The notes under the pieces were generated by a model that did no database searches, had not been told where the DNA came from, and saw only the letters and a program-made list of their open reading frames with translations. From the NCBI GenBank assembly GCA_016716905.1, contig JADJUS010000003.1, forward strand, positions 620,001 through 684,000: 64,000 nt of DNA. The letters are read 5' to 3'. This document shows positions 42,293 to 50,478 of the stretch, piece by piece (within the stretch, counting starts at the first letter, position 1; every line of letters begins with the position of its first letter). Both the position numbers and the translations under genes were made by a program. This DNA is from Acidobacteriota bacterium. Its GTDB lineage: Bacteria > Acidobacteriota > Vicinamibacteria > Vicinamibacterales > SCN-69-37.

Positions 42293-42958
42293 CCAGTCGC
42301 TGAGGACACGCTCACGTGAGTGTTCTCGTGCCGGCTTCTTGAGACGCGCGGCCGGGTTCGCGTCGATCCAGTCGTGGTTAACCGCGAAGTTCAGCATCTT
42401 ACGGATCACTGCAAGGAGCCGGTTCGCCATGACGGGCGAGCCACGGTCGACAACGCCTTCTATGAGTCCTCGCACGTCGCGCCTGGTCAGGCTCCGGACC
42501 GAACGATCACGCCACGTTGGCAATACCTCCACCGTCAGGGCGCGCTCATCCTCCGCTGCAGTGCGCTTGTTGGGCACGGCGTGGCGCTTGAGGTAGTCGG
42601 CCACCAGCGCCGCCACGGTATCTGTCGGCCGGGCTTGCGCGGCCTTCCTGGCCCGTGATGGATCTCGACCGTCCCGCACGTCAAGCAAGTTTCTTGACGC
42701 CTTCACCCGCGCTTGCGCGAACCTCAACGCAGGGTAGTCACCCAGGACAAAGCGCCGCTGTTTTCCTTCGACCCGATACCGGATCGAAAACTGGACAGCA
42801 CCGCTCGGCAGCACTCGTGCAATGAGCCCTCGCGTTACGGTGTCGCGGAAGTCGCGACCGACGTCGGCCGCGCTGCGGTTCTTCAGCCAGCGATCTGAAA
42901 ACGCGAGGCGGGACTGCACTGGATCGAAAGGTGAAGGAGTCAGGCGTGTTCGCGCCAT
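42293..42958 (-). pseudogene. int: Tyrosine integrase, catalytic domain lost
   Basis: From ATG 42958 (GTG 42964 also in frame) the protein has the N-terminal arm-binding domain typical of island integrases (FSIRYRVEGKQRRFVLGDYPALRFAQAR) and the SAM-like core-binding domain (TVAALVADYLKRHAV ... RRDVRGLIEGVVDRGSPVMANRLLAVIRKMLNFAVNHDWIDANPA). Similarity stops at RERVLSDWW, exactly where the catalytic domain should begin. The open frame runs on to 42116 with unrelated residues. Arg-His-Arg-Tyr residues are absent, so the island cannot excise itself unless a helper acts. Sits about 140 bases inside attR, transcribed inward. Confidence 0.85.
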
Positions 42959-42979
42959 GGGCACAGTATGGGCACAATT
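42958..42979 (+). other. Candidate integrase arm-type sites, right end
   Basis: TGGGCACA at 42958-42965 and 42969-42976, repeated with 11-base period, matching the pair at 24919-24937 in sequence, spacing and orientation. They lie across the integrase start, so binding could also repress int. Confidence 0.5.
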
Positions 42980-43104
42980 GATCAGGGCTTCAATGCAAAT
43001 CTTCGAAATCGGTTGAACGAAGAAATACCCCTGTAAACATTAGTAATACAGAGGGTTACATGGCTTCAGCTGGTTTCAAGCGATTGCAGCGATTTGCCCG
43101 TATT

Positions 43105-43162
43105 CTTGACTGGGGGTCAAGGGGTCCCGAGTTCGAATCTCGGCATCCCGACCATTTTCTTC
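43105..43162 (+). other. attR: right 58-bp direct repeat (3' half of tRNA-Pro)
   Basis: Identical to 24811-24868. It includes anticodon stem-loop, T-arm, acceptor 3' strand, CCA and TTTTCTTC, but no 5' half of a tRNA precedes it, so it is not a functional tRNA gene. Confidence 0.93.
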
Positions 43163-43183
43163 CTCTGCCATTCGTCGTCCACG

Positions 43184-43214
43184 CGGCCCGCCCTCAGCGG
43201 GCCGTTTGTATTTT
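43184..43214 (+). terminator. Original tRNA-Pro terminator, now beyond attR
   Basis: 8-bp stem CGGCCCGC (43184-43191) / GCGGGCCG (43197-43204), loop CCTCA, tail TTTGTATTTT. Very like the hairpin after attL in arrangement and stem sequence. By the logic of integration this is the chromosomal copy that once followed the tRNA. Confidence 0.7.
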
Positions 43215-43520
43215 GGGGGCTTCGGGGCACCCGGCACAGACGATCGTGTATGGCGGCCCGGGCCGGTCCGTCCGGCGGCAGCGCAATCAGCACAGGAAAT
43301 GATCGCACCCGCTCGCATCGGCGTTGTGTAACGCCGCGTAGAGCGAGCGCGCATAGACGTCGGGCTGCGAGGGCATCGGCCAGAACTCCGCACGTCTCCC
43401 TGCTGGACAGCAAACCAGTGGACGTGGCGCCGTTGGCGGACGAGGCTGCCGAGATCATGGCGCGTCAGACGCCACGGTCGTAGAGCCAACACCCCACCAC
43501 CGTCGGGCCACTCGTCGCCA
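43215..43520. other. Chromosomal spacer beyond the island, no supported gene
   Basis: Several overlapping open frames cross attR and this stretch, but they contain translated tRNA sequence (for example the familiar RFELGTP-type peptide) and carry no domain. I see nothing else until the NhaR-type gene ends at 43521. Confidence 0.4.
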
Positions 43521-44417
43521 TCACTTAAACACGTCCTCGCGGGCCGTGTTCGTGATGGCGACCACTGCGGGGTGTTTCAATCGCCGTTCCACGGAAATCG
43601 CGTAGTACCGCTCGCGCACCGCACTGGTCCGGCCGACCACACGCACGCCGTGGAAGCGGCAGATGTCGTTCTCGATCACGGCCGGTGCCGGGAAGACGGC
43701 GGGCACGGCCTGACTGAACACTTTCATGAGCGCCGTGTCCTCGAACTCCGCAATCACTCGCGGCTGAAGATCCTCCTTGGCAAACCATTCGTCGATGCCG
43801 CGCCGCAGTGCCGTATTTCTCGCGGGGAGCAACGCCGGCGCATCGCGCAACGACGCCGGGAATCGCCGGCGCAGCCGGGTGGCCAGGGCGGCCGGAGCGA
43901 AGAACGCCGTGTCGGATTCCCCCGGAGGTGATTGAACGCCTTCACGCGCGTGTTCGGGCGCAGGCGCATCGCTGATCACCACGTCGAGGGCGTGGGTCGC
44001 GAGTTCCGCCAGAAGTTGATCCGGGCTGCCTTCGCGGCACATCAACTGCACGGCTTCCGGCCCCCGAAGAGCCGGCCGAAGCAATCGGTAGACGATGAGC
44101 TTCGGCACCGCGTTCGCAATCCCCACCGTGAGCTGCAGCGGCCGTCCTGCCGGACGGCCACGCAGCGTCTCCATCAGCTCCTGGCCGATGCTGAAAATGT
44201 CGTCGGCGTACCGGAAGACGAGGCGGCCCACATCGGTCGGCACGAGCGTCCGGCCTTGACGCTGAAACAGGCGCTGGCCCAGCACGCCTTCGAGCTGATG
44301 AATCTGGGCACTGATCGTCGGCTGCGACAACCGCAACTTCTGGGCCGCCTTTGAAATGCCACCCTCGCGGACAACGGTCCAGAAGTACAGCAGATGGTGG
44401 TAATTCAGCCATTCCAT
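43521..44417 (-). CDS. nhaR: LysR-family regulator NhaR-like
   Basis: 298 aa from ATG 44417, the start that gives MEWLNYHHLLYFWTVVREGG, the typical NhaR beginning. The helix-turn-helix is ISKAAQKLRLSQPTISAQIHQLE. The C-terminal half is the LysR substrate-binding domain. NhaR activates Na+/H+ antiporter genes in response to sodium. That fits the nearby antiporter at 48989. Divergent from the HPF gene, with a possible binding box in between (44431-44492). Confidence 0.88.
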   Translation of the reverse strand: MEWLNYHHLLYFWTVVREGGISKAAQKLRLSQPTISAQIHQLEGVLGQRLFQRQGRTLVPTDVGRLVFRYADDIFSIGQELMETLRGRPAGRPLQLTVGIANAVPKLIVYRLLRPALRGPEAVQLMCREGSPDQLLAELATHALDVVISDAPAPEHAREGVQSPPGESDTAFFAPAALATRLRRRFPASLRDAPALLPARNTALRRGIDEWFAKEDLQPRVIAEFEDTALMKVFSQAVPAVFPAPAVIENDICRFHGVRVVGRTSAVRERYYAISVERRLKHPAVVAITNTAREDVFK

Positions 44418-44430
44418 GGTGGGCGCATCT

Positions 44431-44492
44431 CCGAAATCATAGTCACACCCTTGCAATACAGATGAAACTATCTATTTGTCTATATTGCCACT
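44431..44492. promoter_or_regulatory. Shared box upstream of nhaR and hpf
   Basis: CCGAAATCATAGTCA (44431-44445) differs at one base from CCGCAATCATAGTCA at 48648-48662, upstream of the USP gene. A second element, ATATTGCCACT (44482-44492), nearly repeats ATATTGTCACT (48675-48685). Both copies lie in divergent spacers of this ion/stress block. They are candidate NhaR or common-activator sites. Confidence 0.45.
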
Positions 44493-44556
44493 CCCCGGTA
44501 GCCTCACCCTATCAATCACGAGGGAAGCCCCTTCGCGTCATGATCGAGGTGTAGCA

Positions 44557-44892
44557 ATGCGCATCACGGTTCGCACGACGAGTGCCTGGCTCACGAGGAT
44601 CGCCAAACGAAGGTTCGAGTTCGCCCTCGGCCGATTCAGCGGCCGTGTCCACTCGGTCACGGTTCGGGTGGCCGACATCAACGGTCCACGCGGAGGCGTG
44701 GACCAGCGCTGCCGTGTGACGGTGCAGCTGCAGTCCCCCAAGCGGGCGATCGTGATCGAGGATCTGGACGCTGACGCGGCCGTGGCCATCGACCGCGTGG
44801 CGGACCGTGCCGCACGCACCGTTGCACGTCTGGTCCACACGGCCACGAACTGGCGAACGAACACCGCCGGGCGCCACGAGGTCGGCGGATGA
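44557..44892 (+). CDS. hpf: Ribosome hibernation promoting factor (HPF/RaiA) family protein
   Basis: 111 aa. FEFALGRFSGRVHSVTVRVADINGPRGGVDQRCRVTVQL followed by AAVAIDRVADRAARTVARL matches the HPF/YfiA fold, which binds the 30S decoding region during stasis. Short form, without the long C-terminal dimerisation domain. GAGGTG lies 6 bases before ATG 44557. Its neighbours suggest stress-linked expression. Confidence 0.8.
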   Translation: MRITVRTTSAWLTRIAKRRFEFALGRFSGRVHSVTVRVADINGPRGGVDQRCRVTVQLQSPKRAIVIEDLDADAAVAIDRVADRAARTVARLVHTATNWRTNTAGRHEVGG

Positions 44893-44925
44893 TGTGATGG
44901 GCGACATCATCGGCGCCGCGGCCCG

Positions 44926-46016
44926 TCAGCCCCGCTGACGTCGCCCGGCCAGCACCGAGGCCACGATGCCCGCGGCCAGGATGAGCAGAACGACGGCGAG
45001 GAGGTAGAGGTTGAAATACTCGCCCGCCAGTGCCTTGAGCCAGACGTGGGTCATCATCTTGACTCCACGACCATCAGCACAATCGCGAGCGACACCTTCA
45101 GATACCGGAACTCGTCGATCATGCCCGCCAGAGCGAAGTAGAGGCTGCGCAGCCCGAGAATTGCCAAGACATTGCTCGTAAAGACCAGGAACGGGTCACC
45201 CGTGATGGCGAAAATGGCCGGGATCGAGTCCACCGCGAAGATGAGGTCTGTGAACTCGACCATGATGAGGGCCAGGAACAACGGGGTGGCGAGCAGGGCG
45301 CCCGACGGCGCCGCGTCCACGACCCGGTCCATCTCCACGGCTGCGCCCGGCGTGGCCGCCTCGCGCGACGAGGCCGAACCCGCGCGGACGAAGAAGTGCT
45401 GCCCGTGGAAGCGCTCGGTCACCGGGAAGAGGCGGCGCGTCAGCCGGACCACCAGGTTGCGACTCGGGTCCACCTCGTCGGTCTTGAGCAGCAGCATCTT
45501 GATCCCGGTGATGATCAGGAAGGCCCCGAATACGTAGATGATCCAACTGAAGCGCTGGATGAGCTGGGCACCCACGGCGATCATGGCGCCACGCATCACG
45601 AGGGCGCCCACGATCCCCCAGAACAGCACGCGGTGCTGGTACATCGCGGGGACGGCGAAGAAGCCGAAGAGCATCGCGATGACGAAGATGTTATCCACGG
45701 CGAGCGACTTCTCGACCAGATACCCGGTCACGTACTTCACCGCCGCGCTGGCGCCATCGTTGTACACGAGACCGACGCCTTCCACCGTCGACGGGGTCAG
45801 CGTCATGAGGTCGGGGGTCAGCCCCAGGCCAAGCCAGTGGCGCTCGTAGCCGACATAAATGAAGAGTGTGAAGGCGAGACCGAGGCCAATCCAGAACGCG
45901 GACCACCCCAGGGCCTCCCGGACGGACACGACGTGGGCGGTCCGGTGAAAGACCCCAAGGTCGAGGGCCAACAGGAGCAGCACGAGGGCGAGGAAACCGA
46001 GATACATCCAGAGCAT
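44926..46016 (-). CDS. TerC-family membrane protein, frameshifted near the 3' end
   Basis: About 360 aa if a frameshift is corrected. The uninterrupted frame (46016-45054, 320 aa) has VEKSLAVDNIFVI and IMVEFTDLIFAVDSIPAIFAIT, the two paired acidic TerC motifs, and eight or nine membrane segments. It ends abruptly VLMVVES before a stop, whereas another frame gives GVKMMTHVWLKAL and a last hydrophobic helix to 44926, as TerC proteins have. One missing G near 45063 would restore it. TerC/Alx proteins handle metal ions, chiefly manganese, across the membrane. Confidence 0.85.
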
Positions 46017-47270
46017 CAGACAACTCCCGAGTTAGCGCGTAACGCCTCGAGTTCCCGCCGTAGCGCGCGAACCTCGTCGAGGATCAACCGGGTGTGGGCC
46101 TCTCCATCCCCCTTGAGATCCTCGGACACCTGCGACTGCATCGCGTTGACGACCACCGCGATGAACAGGTTCAAGACCATGAACGTGGCGATCAGCAGGT
46201 AGGCCACGAAGAACAACCCAGGCAAGCGGCGACTGCGCCATGACACTGCGCGCGATGTCGGGCCAGCCCTCGACCGTCATCACCTGGAATAGCGTGAACA
46301 GCGAGGCGCCGAGGTCCCCGAAGAACTCCGGCGCGATCGCGCCGAACAGGTTCGTGGCCAGCACGGCCGACACGTAAAGCACGAGTGCCATCAGCCCGAC
46401 GATCGACGCCATCCCCGGCACTGCCGTGAGCAGGGCGCTGACCACGCCGCGCATCGAGGGCACCAGCGAGACGAGCCGCAGCACACGCAGGACCCGCAAG
46501 GCGCGCAAGACGCTGAACGCGCCGCTCGCGGGCATCAGCGCAATCCCGACGACGACGAGATCGAACACACGCCACGAGTCGTGGAAGAAGCGACGCCGGT
46601 GGACGAACGCGCGCAACAGCAACTCGACCACGAACACGCCCAGCACCGTTCTGTCGATGGCCTGAAGCACGCCGCCGAGGCGTGCGACGACCGCAGGCGA
46701 GGTTTCGAGTCCGAGCGTGATGGCGTTCGCGACGATCAGCGCGGTCATGCCCTTTTCGAAGCGCACGTCCTCGATGAGCGCGCGGACGCGCTCCCGCACA
46801 CCCTGTGCACCCGCGAACGGACTGGCTGTCATGGCCTCGTGGCGCCCGGGTGGTGCACAGACCGTGACGACAGGGCACGCCGCGCGGCGCTCCACCTGGT
46901 TTGTGGTGGATCCAAACAATGCCATATCGACGGGGCCACGCCCACGCACGCCCATCACAATCACGTCAATCGCGCGTTCTTCCACCATTCGGAGGATCTC
47001 AAGGTAGGGCCTGCCCAGGGTAACGGCGTTGGTAATCGCGTTCCCGCCAGCACGTGCGGCATTGCTCTCCTCAAGAAACTGAAGCTCCGTGTCGCACCGC
47101 CGCCTCTGCAACTCACTCAGAGCCCCCGACAGCTCAGGCCGAGCCTCCATCGTCTCAACCACGTGCAGGGCCGTCACGGCCGCATGGGCGCGATCCGCCA
47201 GGGAAAGCGCGAAGTCCATCGCGAATTCTGATCCGGTTGACGAATCCGTCGGACACAGGATTCGTCGCAC
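46016..47270 (-). CDS. Universal-stress-protein domain fused to a voltage-gated ion channel (frameshifted)
   Basis: Residues 1-140: USP domain (MRRILCPTDSSTGSEFAMDFAL ... VIVMGVRGRGPVD ... PVVTV). Residues about 165-400: six-helix ion-transport domain with an S4 helix rich in spaced arginines (LRALRVLRVLRLVSLVPSMRG) and a pore with MTVEGWPDIAR near 332, like bacterial sodium channels. After SPLAW the frame is lost; the S6 helix GLFFVAYLLIATFMVLNLFIAVVV and a coiled-coil tail continue in another frame to 46016. The shift is near 46215. Corrected, the channel is complete. Lies head-to-tail with TerC and the USP gene. Confidence 0.8.
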
Positions 47271-47312
47271 TGATACGTCCAGTGCGGTACGGGCCGCGCC
47301 GGGAGGGGATTG

Positions 47313-47735
47313 TCAGAACAGGGCAGGGGCCTTCCGGAGCACCTTTTCCGCCACCGACCCCAGCGTCAGGCGATCGAACCCGCTTCGGCCATGCGTGCCC
47401 ATCACGACGAGGTCGACGTCGTGTTCGACGGCGTGGCGGACGATCGCCGCCGCCGTGTTGCCCTCCGCGATCTGTGTTCGCACCGTGACGCCTGCCGACG
47501 ACAGCGGCCCCAACAGCCGATGCAGGTCGTCCGCGATGGACTCCCTGGTGTCAGGCACTTGCAGCAGCCGGGCTGGATACGTCTCGGAACCCACCGGCGG
47601 GACCGGGGCCGAAAGTACGTGCAGTACGGTGATGTCGCTGCCGAACAACTGTGCGAACGCCGCGGCCCAGGCGAGCCCTGATGCCGAGAACTCTGAAAAA
47701 TCGACCGGGCAGAGGATCCTCCGAATCTCTGTCAC
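47313..47735 (-). CDS. Universal stress protein, single domain
   Basis: 140 aa from GTG 47735. IRRILCPVDFSEFSASGLAWAAAFA, then DLVVMGTHGRSGFDRLTLGSVAEKVLRKAP, the ATP-binding G-x2-G-x9-G(S/T) motif. Such proteins bind ATP and respond to stress or growth arrest. Downstream of the disrupted two-domain USP. Confidence 0.85.
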   Translation of the reverse strand: MTEIRRILCPVDFSEFSASGLAWAAAFAQLFGSDITVLHVLSAPVPPVGSETYPARLLQVPDTRESIADDLHRLLGPLSSAGVTVRTQIAEGNTAAAIVRHAVEHDVDLVVMGTHGRSGFDRLTLGSVAEKVLRKAPALF

Positions 47736-48621
47736 TCGTGCCGTGCCATAGTCGCCTCGCTTCCCGTGCCTCGAGCACCGGCCGGACTGCGATTGAGCCT
47801 GGGCGACGCTGCCAGCAGGAGGTCCGCCTCGCCTCTGGCACCGCAGGACGAGGGCGCGCCCCCGGGGGGGGAAACCGCGGGGGGGGGGGGGGGGGGGGGG
47901 GCGCCGGCCGGGGGGGGGCGGCCCTCCCTCCCGGGGGGGGGCGGGGGGCGGGGGGGCGGGGGGGGGGGGGGTGGGGGGGGGGGGGGGGGGGGGGGCCCTT
48001 CCCCGCCACTTCCGCGGCCACGGTGGCGCGCGTCGCCGTTGGCGCCAGTCGATGCGCCGGCGCGTGCATGATGTCGACGGCGCTGAAAACGGTCGCCCGC
48101 GCGCCATGCGCCGGATCCAGAGCCGCCAGGAACTTCAGGGCACGTGTGGCGTTTTCAGAACCATCAACGCCGATGACGACATAGCGGAGCGCGCGAATGG
48201 GTCGTCTGACAACCAGCACGGCGCATGTCGCGCCTCGGACCACCCCGCGCGACACGCTGCCGGCGAGCAACCGCCGTACGGGCCCATGGCCTCGCCAGCC
48301 CACAGCAATGACGTCCGCCCGCACTCGCCGCGCCTCGGTCAGGATGGCGTCGATTGGAGACGCATCGACGACTCGTGCGCCACCATCGGGCCACCGCTTC
48401 CTCAATGCGCGTGAGGCGCTCTGTGCGGTGAACTCCGATGTTCGGTCCAATGCGGTCAGCAGGATCGACCGCCCGTCGTCGGCCCCCACCTGCTTTGCCA
48501 CGACCGCCGACCCCTGACTGCCAGCAGGCCACGGCAACCGGATGACCGTGGTCATCGCCGCTCGCGCGGAGGTCGAACCGTCTGTTGCGATGAGCACGTG
48601 GAATGGTGTGGTTGCCGGCAT
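47736..48621 (-). pseudogene. Two-domain universal stress protein with disrupted second half
   Basis: From ATG 48621: first USP domain (HVLIATDGSTSARAAM ... DVIAVGWRGHGPVRRLLAGSVSRGVVRGATCAVLVV) and the start of a second (LRYVVIGVDGSENATRALKFLAAL ... RATVFSAVDI). Then the sequence enters a G-run region (proline-rich in translation) and no frame gives the expected end. A later scrap GEADLLLAASPR in one frame may be the original C-terminal part. The gene was probably intact before the poly-G stretch was introduced into the sequence. Preceded by a shared regulatory box. Confidence 0.7.
47861..47998. repeat. Poly-G low-complexity tract, probable sequence artefact
   Basis: Within about 135 bases nearly everything is G, with uninterrupted runs of 23 at 47879-47901 and 47973-47995, broken by isolated C, T or A. 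The tract lies inside a USP coding region. Long G runs are typical of no-signal calls in two-colour sequencing. Confidence 0.75.
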
Positions 48622-48647
48622 CGTGCCCCTCCTGTCAGGTCAACGTA

Positions 48648-48685
48648 CCGCAATCATAGTCAATAGAGAAATAGATATTGTCACT
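48648..48685. promoter_or_regulatory. Shared box between USP and antiporter genes
   Basis: CCGCAATCATAGTCA (48648-48662) and ATATTGTCACT (48675-48685), matching the pair near nhaR/hpf. A GTCAC-ACA-GTGAC palindrome on the minus strand (48680-48692) overlaps the second element. The spacer is AT-rich, as expected for a divergent promoter region. Confidence 0.45.
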
Positions 48686-48705
48686 GTGTGACTTCGTCTT
48701 TTTAG

Positions 48706-48936
48706 ATGTATATCTCGATCGATGAATGGAGCGCGGCGACGGGGGGCCGATACCCGATCTGGACTTCACGTCCGGTCAGGCGTCCGACGACGAAGCCCCT
48801 TCGGCCGAGATTGGGTGGTGCCCTGCGCCGGGTCCGGACCGAACTCCCAGCTCGGTATGTGGATCCGCGGATCGCCGCGCTCGACCCCGACACCGGCGCC
48901 GTGGTGTGGTCGCGAAACGCCAAAGCTGCCCCGTAG
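48706..48936 (+). CDS. Short open frame, doubtful
   Basis: 76 codons MYISIDEWSAATGGRYPIW ... RIAALDPDTGAVVWSRN. The end resembles a coding tail, but three frames are open here and no domain is evident. It may be a remnant in an error-prone stretch. Confidence 0.2.
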   Translation: MYISIDEWSAATGGRYPIWTSRPVRRPTTKPLRPRLGGALRRVRTELPARYVDPRIAALDPDTGAVVWSRNAKAAP

Positions 48937-48988
48937 AGAAGCGGCTACCTGTTTTCCGCATTAACATGCATGGCGAGGCCGGCCACTC

Positions 48989-50436
48989 ATGATGCACACC
49001 GACACCGCGACTGCGGTCCCCACGTTCCCGCGCGCCCTGGAGAGCTATCCGGCCATGCCGGATCAGACGCTCGCGGCCGATCTCGTGATGCGTGTGCAGC
49101 TGAGCCGTTTAACGCCATCGCCACGGGCCTGTTTGTGCTGGCGATTATTCACACGTTCGCGGCCGCGCGCTTTGCGGCACTTGCGCACGGGGTACAACAC
49201 CGGCACGACGAGGTGGAGCGTGCACACGGCCGGCCGGCCACGCCGAGTCTGTGGGCCGAGGTCCTGCATTTTCTTGGGGAAATCGAAGTGGTCTTCGGCC
49301 TGTGGGCATTGGTGCTCCTGTTCGCCATCACCGCGTTTGTCGGCTGGGACACGGCCACACACTATTTCAGCGATACGGTGAACTACACCGAGCCGATGTT
49401 TGTGGTGGTCATCATGGCGCTGGCAGCCACTCGCCCGGTCATCGGATTCGCGGAACAGGCACTCAAGCGTGTGGCGGCCGCGGGAGGCGCCACTCCGGCC
49501 GCGTGGTGGGTGGCGATTCTGACAATCGGTCCTGTCCTGGGCTCCTTCATCACTGAACCTGCGGCGATGACCATCTGCGCGTTGTTGCTGGCGCGACAGT
49601 TCTACGACCTCCAACCCTCAACCCGCCTCAAGTACGCCACGCTGGGCGTACTGTTTGTGAACATCTCGATCGGTGGCACGCTGACGCCGTTCGCGGCCCC
49701 GCCGGTGCTGATGGTGGCGCGGACGTGGGAGTGGGATATCCCGTTCATGCTGGCGAATTTCGGCTGGCGGGCCGTCATCGCGATCCTGCTCTCGACCGGG
49801 GCCTACTTTTTCCTTTTCCGGAAGGAGCTGCAGGCACTGGGTGCTCAGGCGCCGGTTGTCGACGTCGATCAGCCGGATGACGACACGGTTGGGTCACCGC
49901 TGCTCTCCGTGCCTCGATGGGTGGTTGTCGTGCACCTTGCGTTCATGGCCTGGACCGTCTTCAACTCTCACTACCCGGCGCTGTTTGTGGGCGGCTTTCT
50001 GTTCTTCCTTGGATTTGCCCGCGCCACCGCGCCGTACCAGAGCCGCATCGAGTTGAAGACGCCGCTGCTCGTGGGGTTCTTCCTCGCGGGACTGGTGATC
50101 CACGGCGGGTTGCAAGGCTGGTGGATCGCTCCCGTGCTCGGCAGCCTTGCCGAGGAGCCCCTGTTCCTCGGCGCGACGGCGCTGACGGCTGTCAACGACA
50201 ACGCGCTCATTACCTACCTGGCCACACTCGTGCCGAATCTGGGCGATTCCCTGAAGCTCGCGGTGGTGCAAGGTGCCGTGGTTGGCGGGGGATTGACCGT
50301 GATCGCCAATGCCCCGAACCCGGCGGGACAGGCGCTGCTCGGTCGGTTCTTTGGTGGCGCCATTTCGCCGGTCGGCTTGCTGGCCGGCGCGCTGGTGCCG
50401 ACCCTCATCGCCGCGGCGGTGTTTCGATTGCTCTGA
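48989..50436 (+). CDS. Putative Na+/H+ antiporter (frameshift near the N terminus)
   Basis: About 480 aa. The N-terminal frame from ATG 48989 (MMHTDTATAVPTFPRALESYPAM) must join another frame near 49095, where AEPFNAIATGLFVLAIIHTF begins. From there 11-12 membrane segments follow with LHFLGEIEVVFGLWALVLL, GSFITEPAAMTICALLLARQFY, GGTLTPFAAPPVLMVA and LTAVNDNALITYLATLVP, as in the putative Na+/H+ antiporter family of the ion-transporter superfamily. NhaR encoded at 43521 would be a natural regulator. Confidence 0.82.
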
Positions 50437-50478
50437 GCGCGCGATGGCACCGGACCGGTCGTGCGCCGGCGACTCGAC

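Noticed and set aside
43060..43500. Open frames over attR on both strands
   Set aside because: They translate tRNA-derived sequence and show no domain; such frames appear at any tRNA-derived repeat.
47864..47995. G-quadruplex or regulatory poly-G element
   Set aside because: It interrupts a USP coding sequence and looks like no-signal base calls; an artefact is more likely than a functional motif.
47551..48107. Proline-rich proteins spanning the poly-G tract
   Set aside because: They are simply translations of the G-run complement joined to real USP sequence in differing frames.
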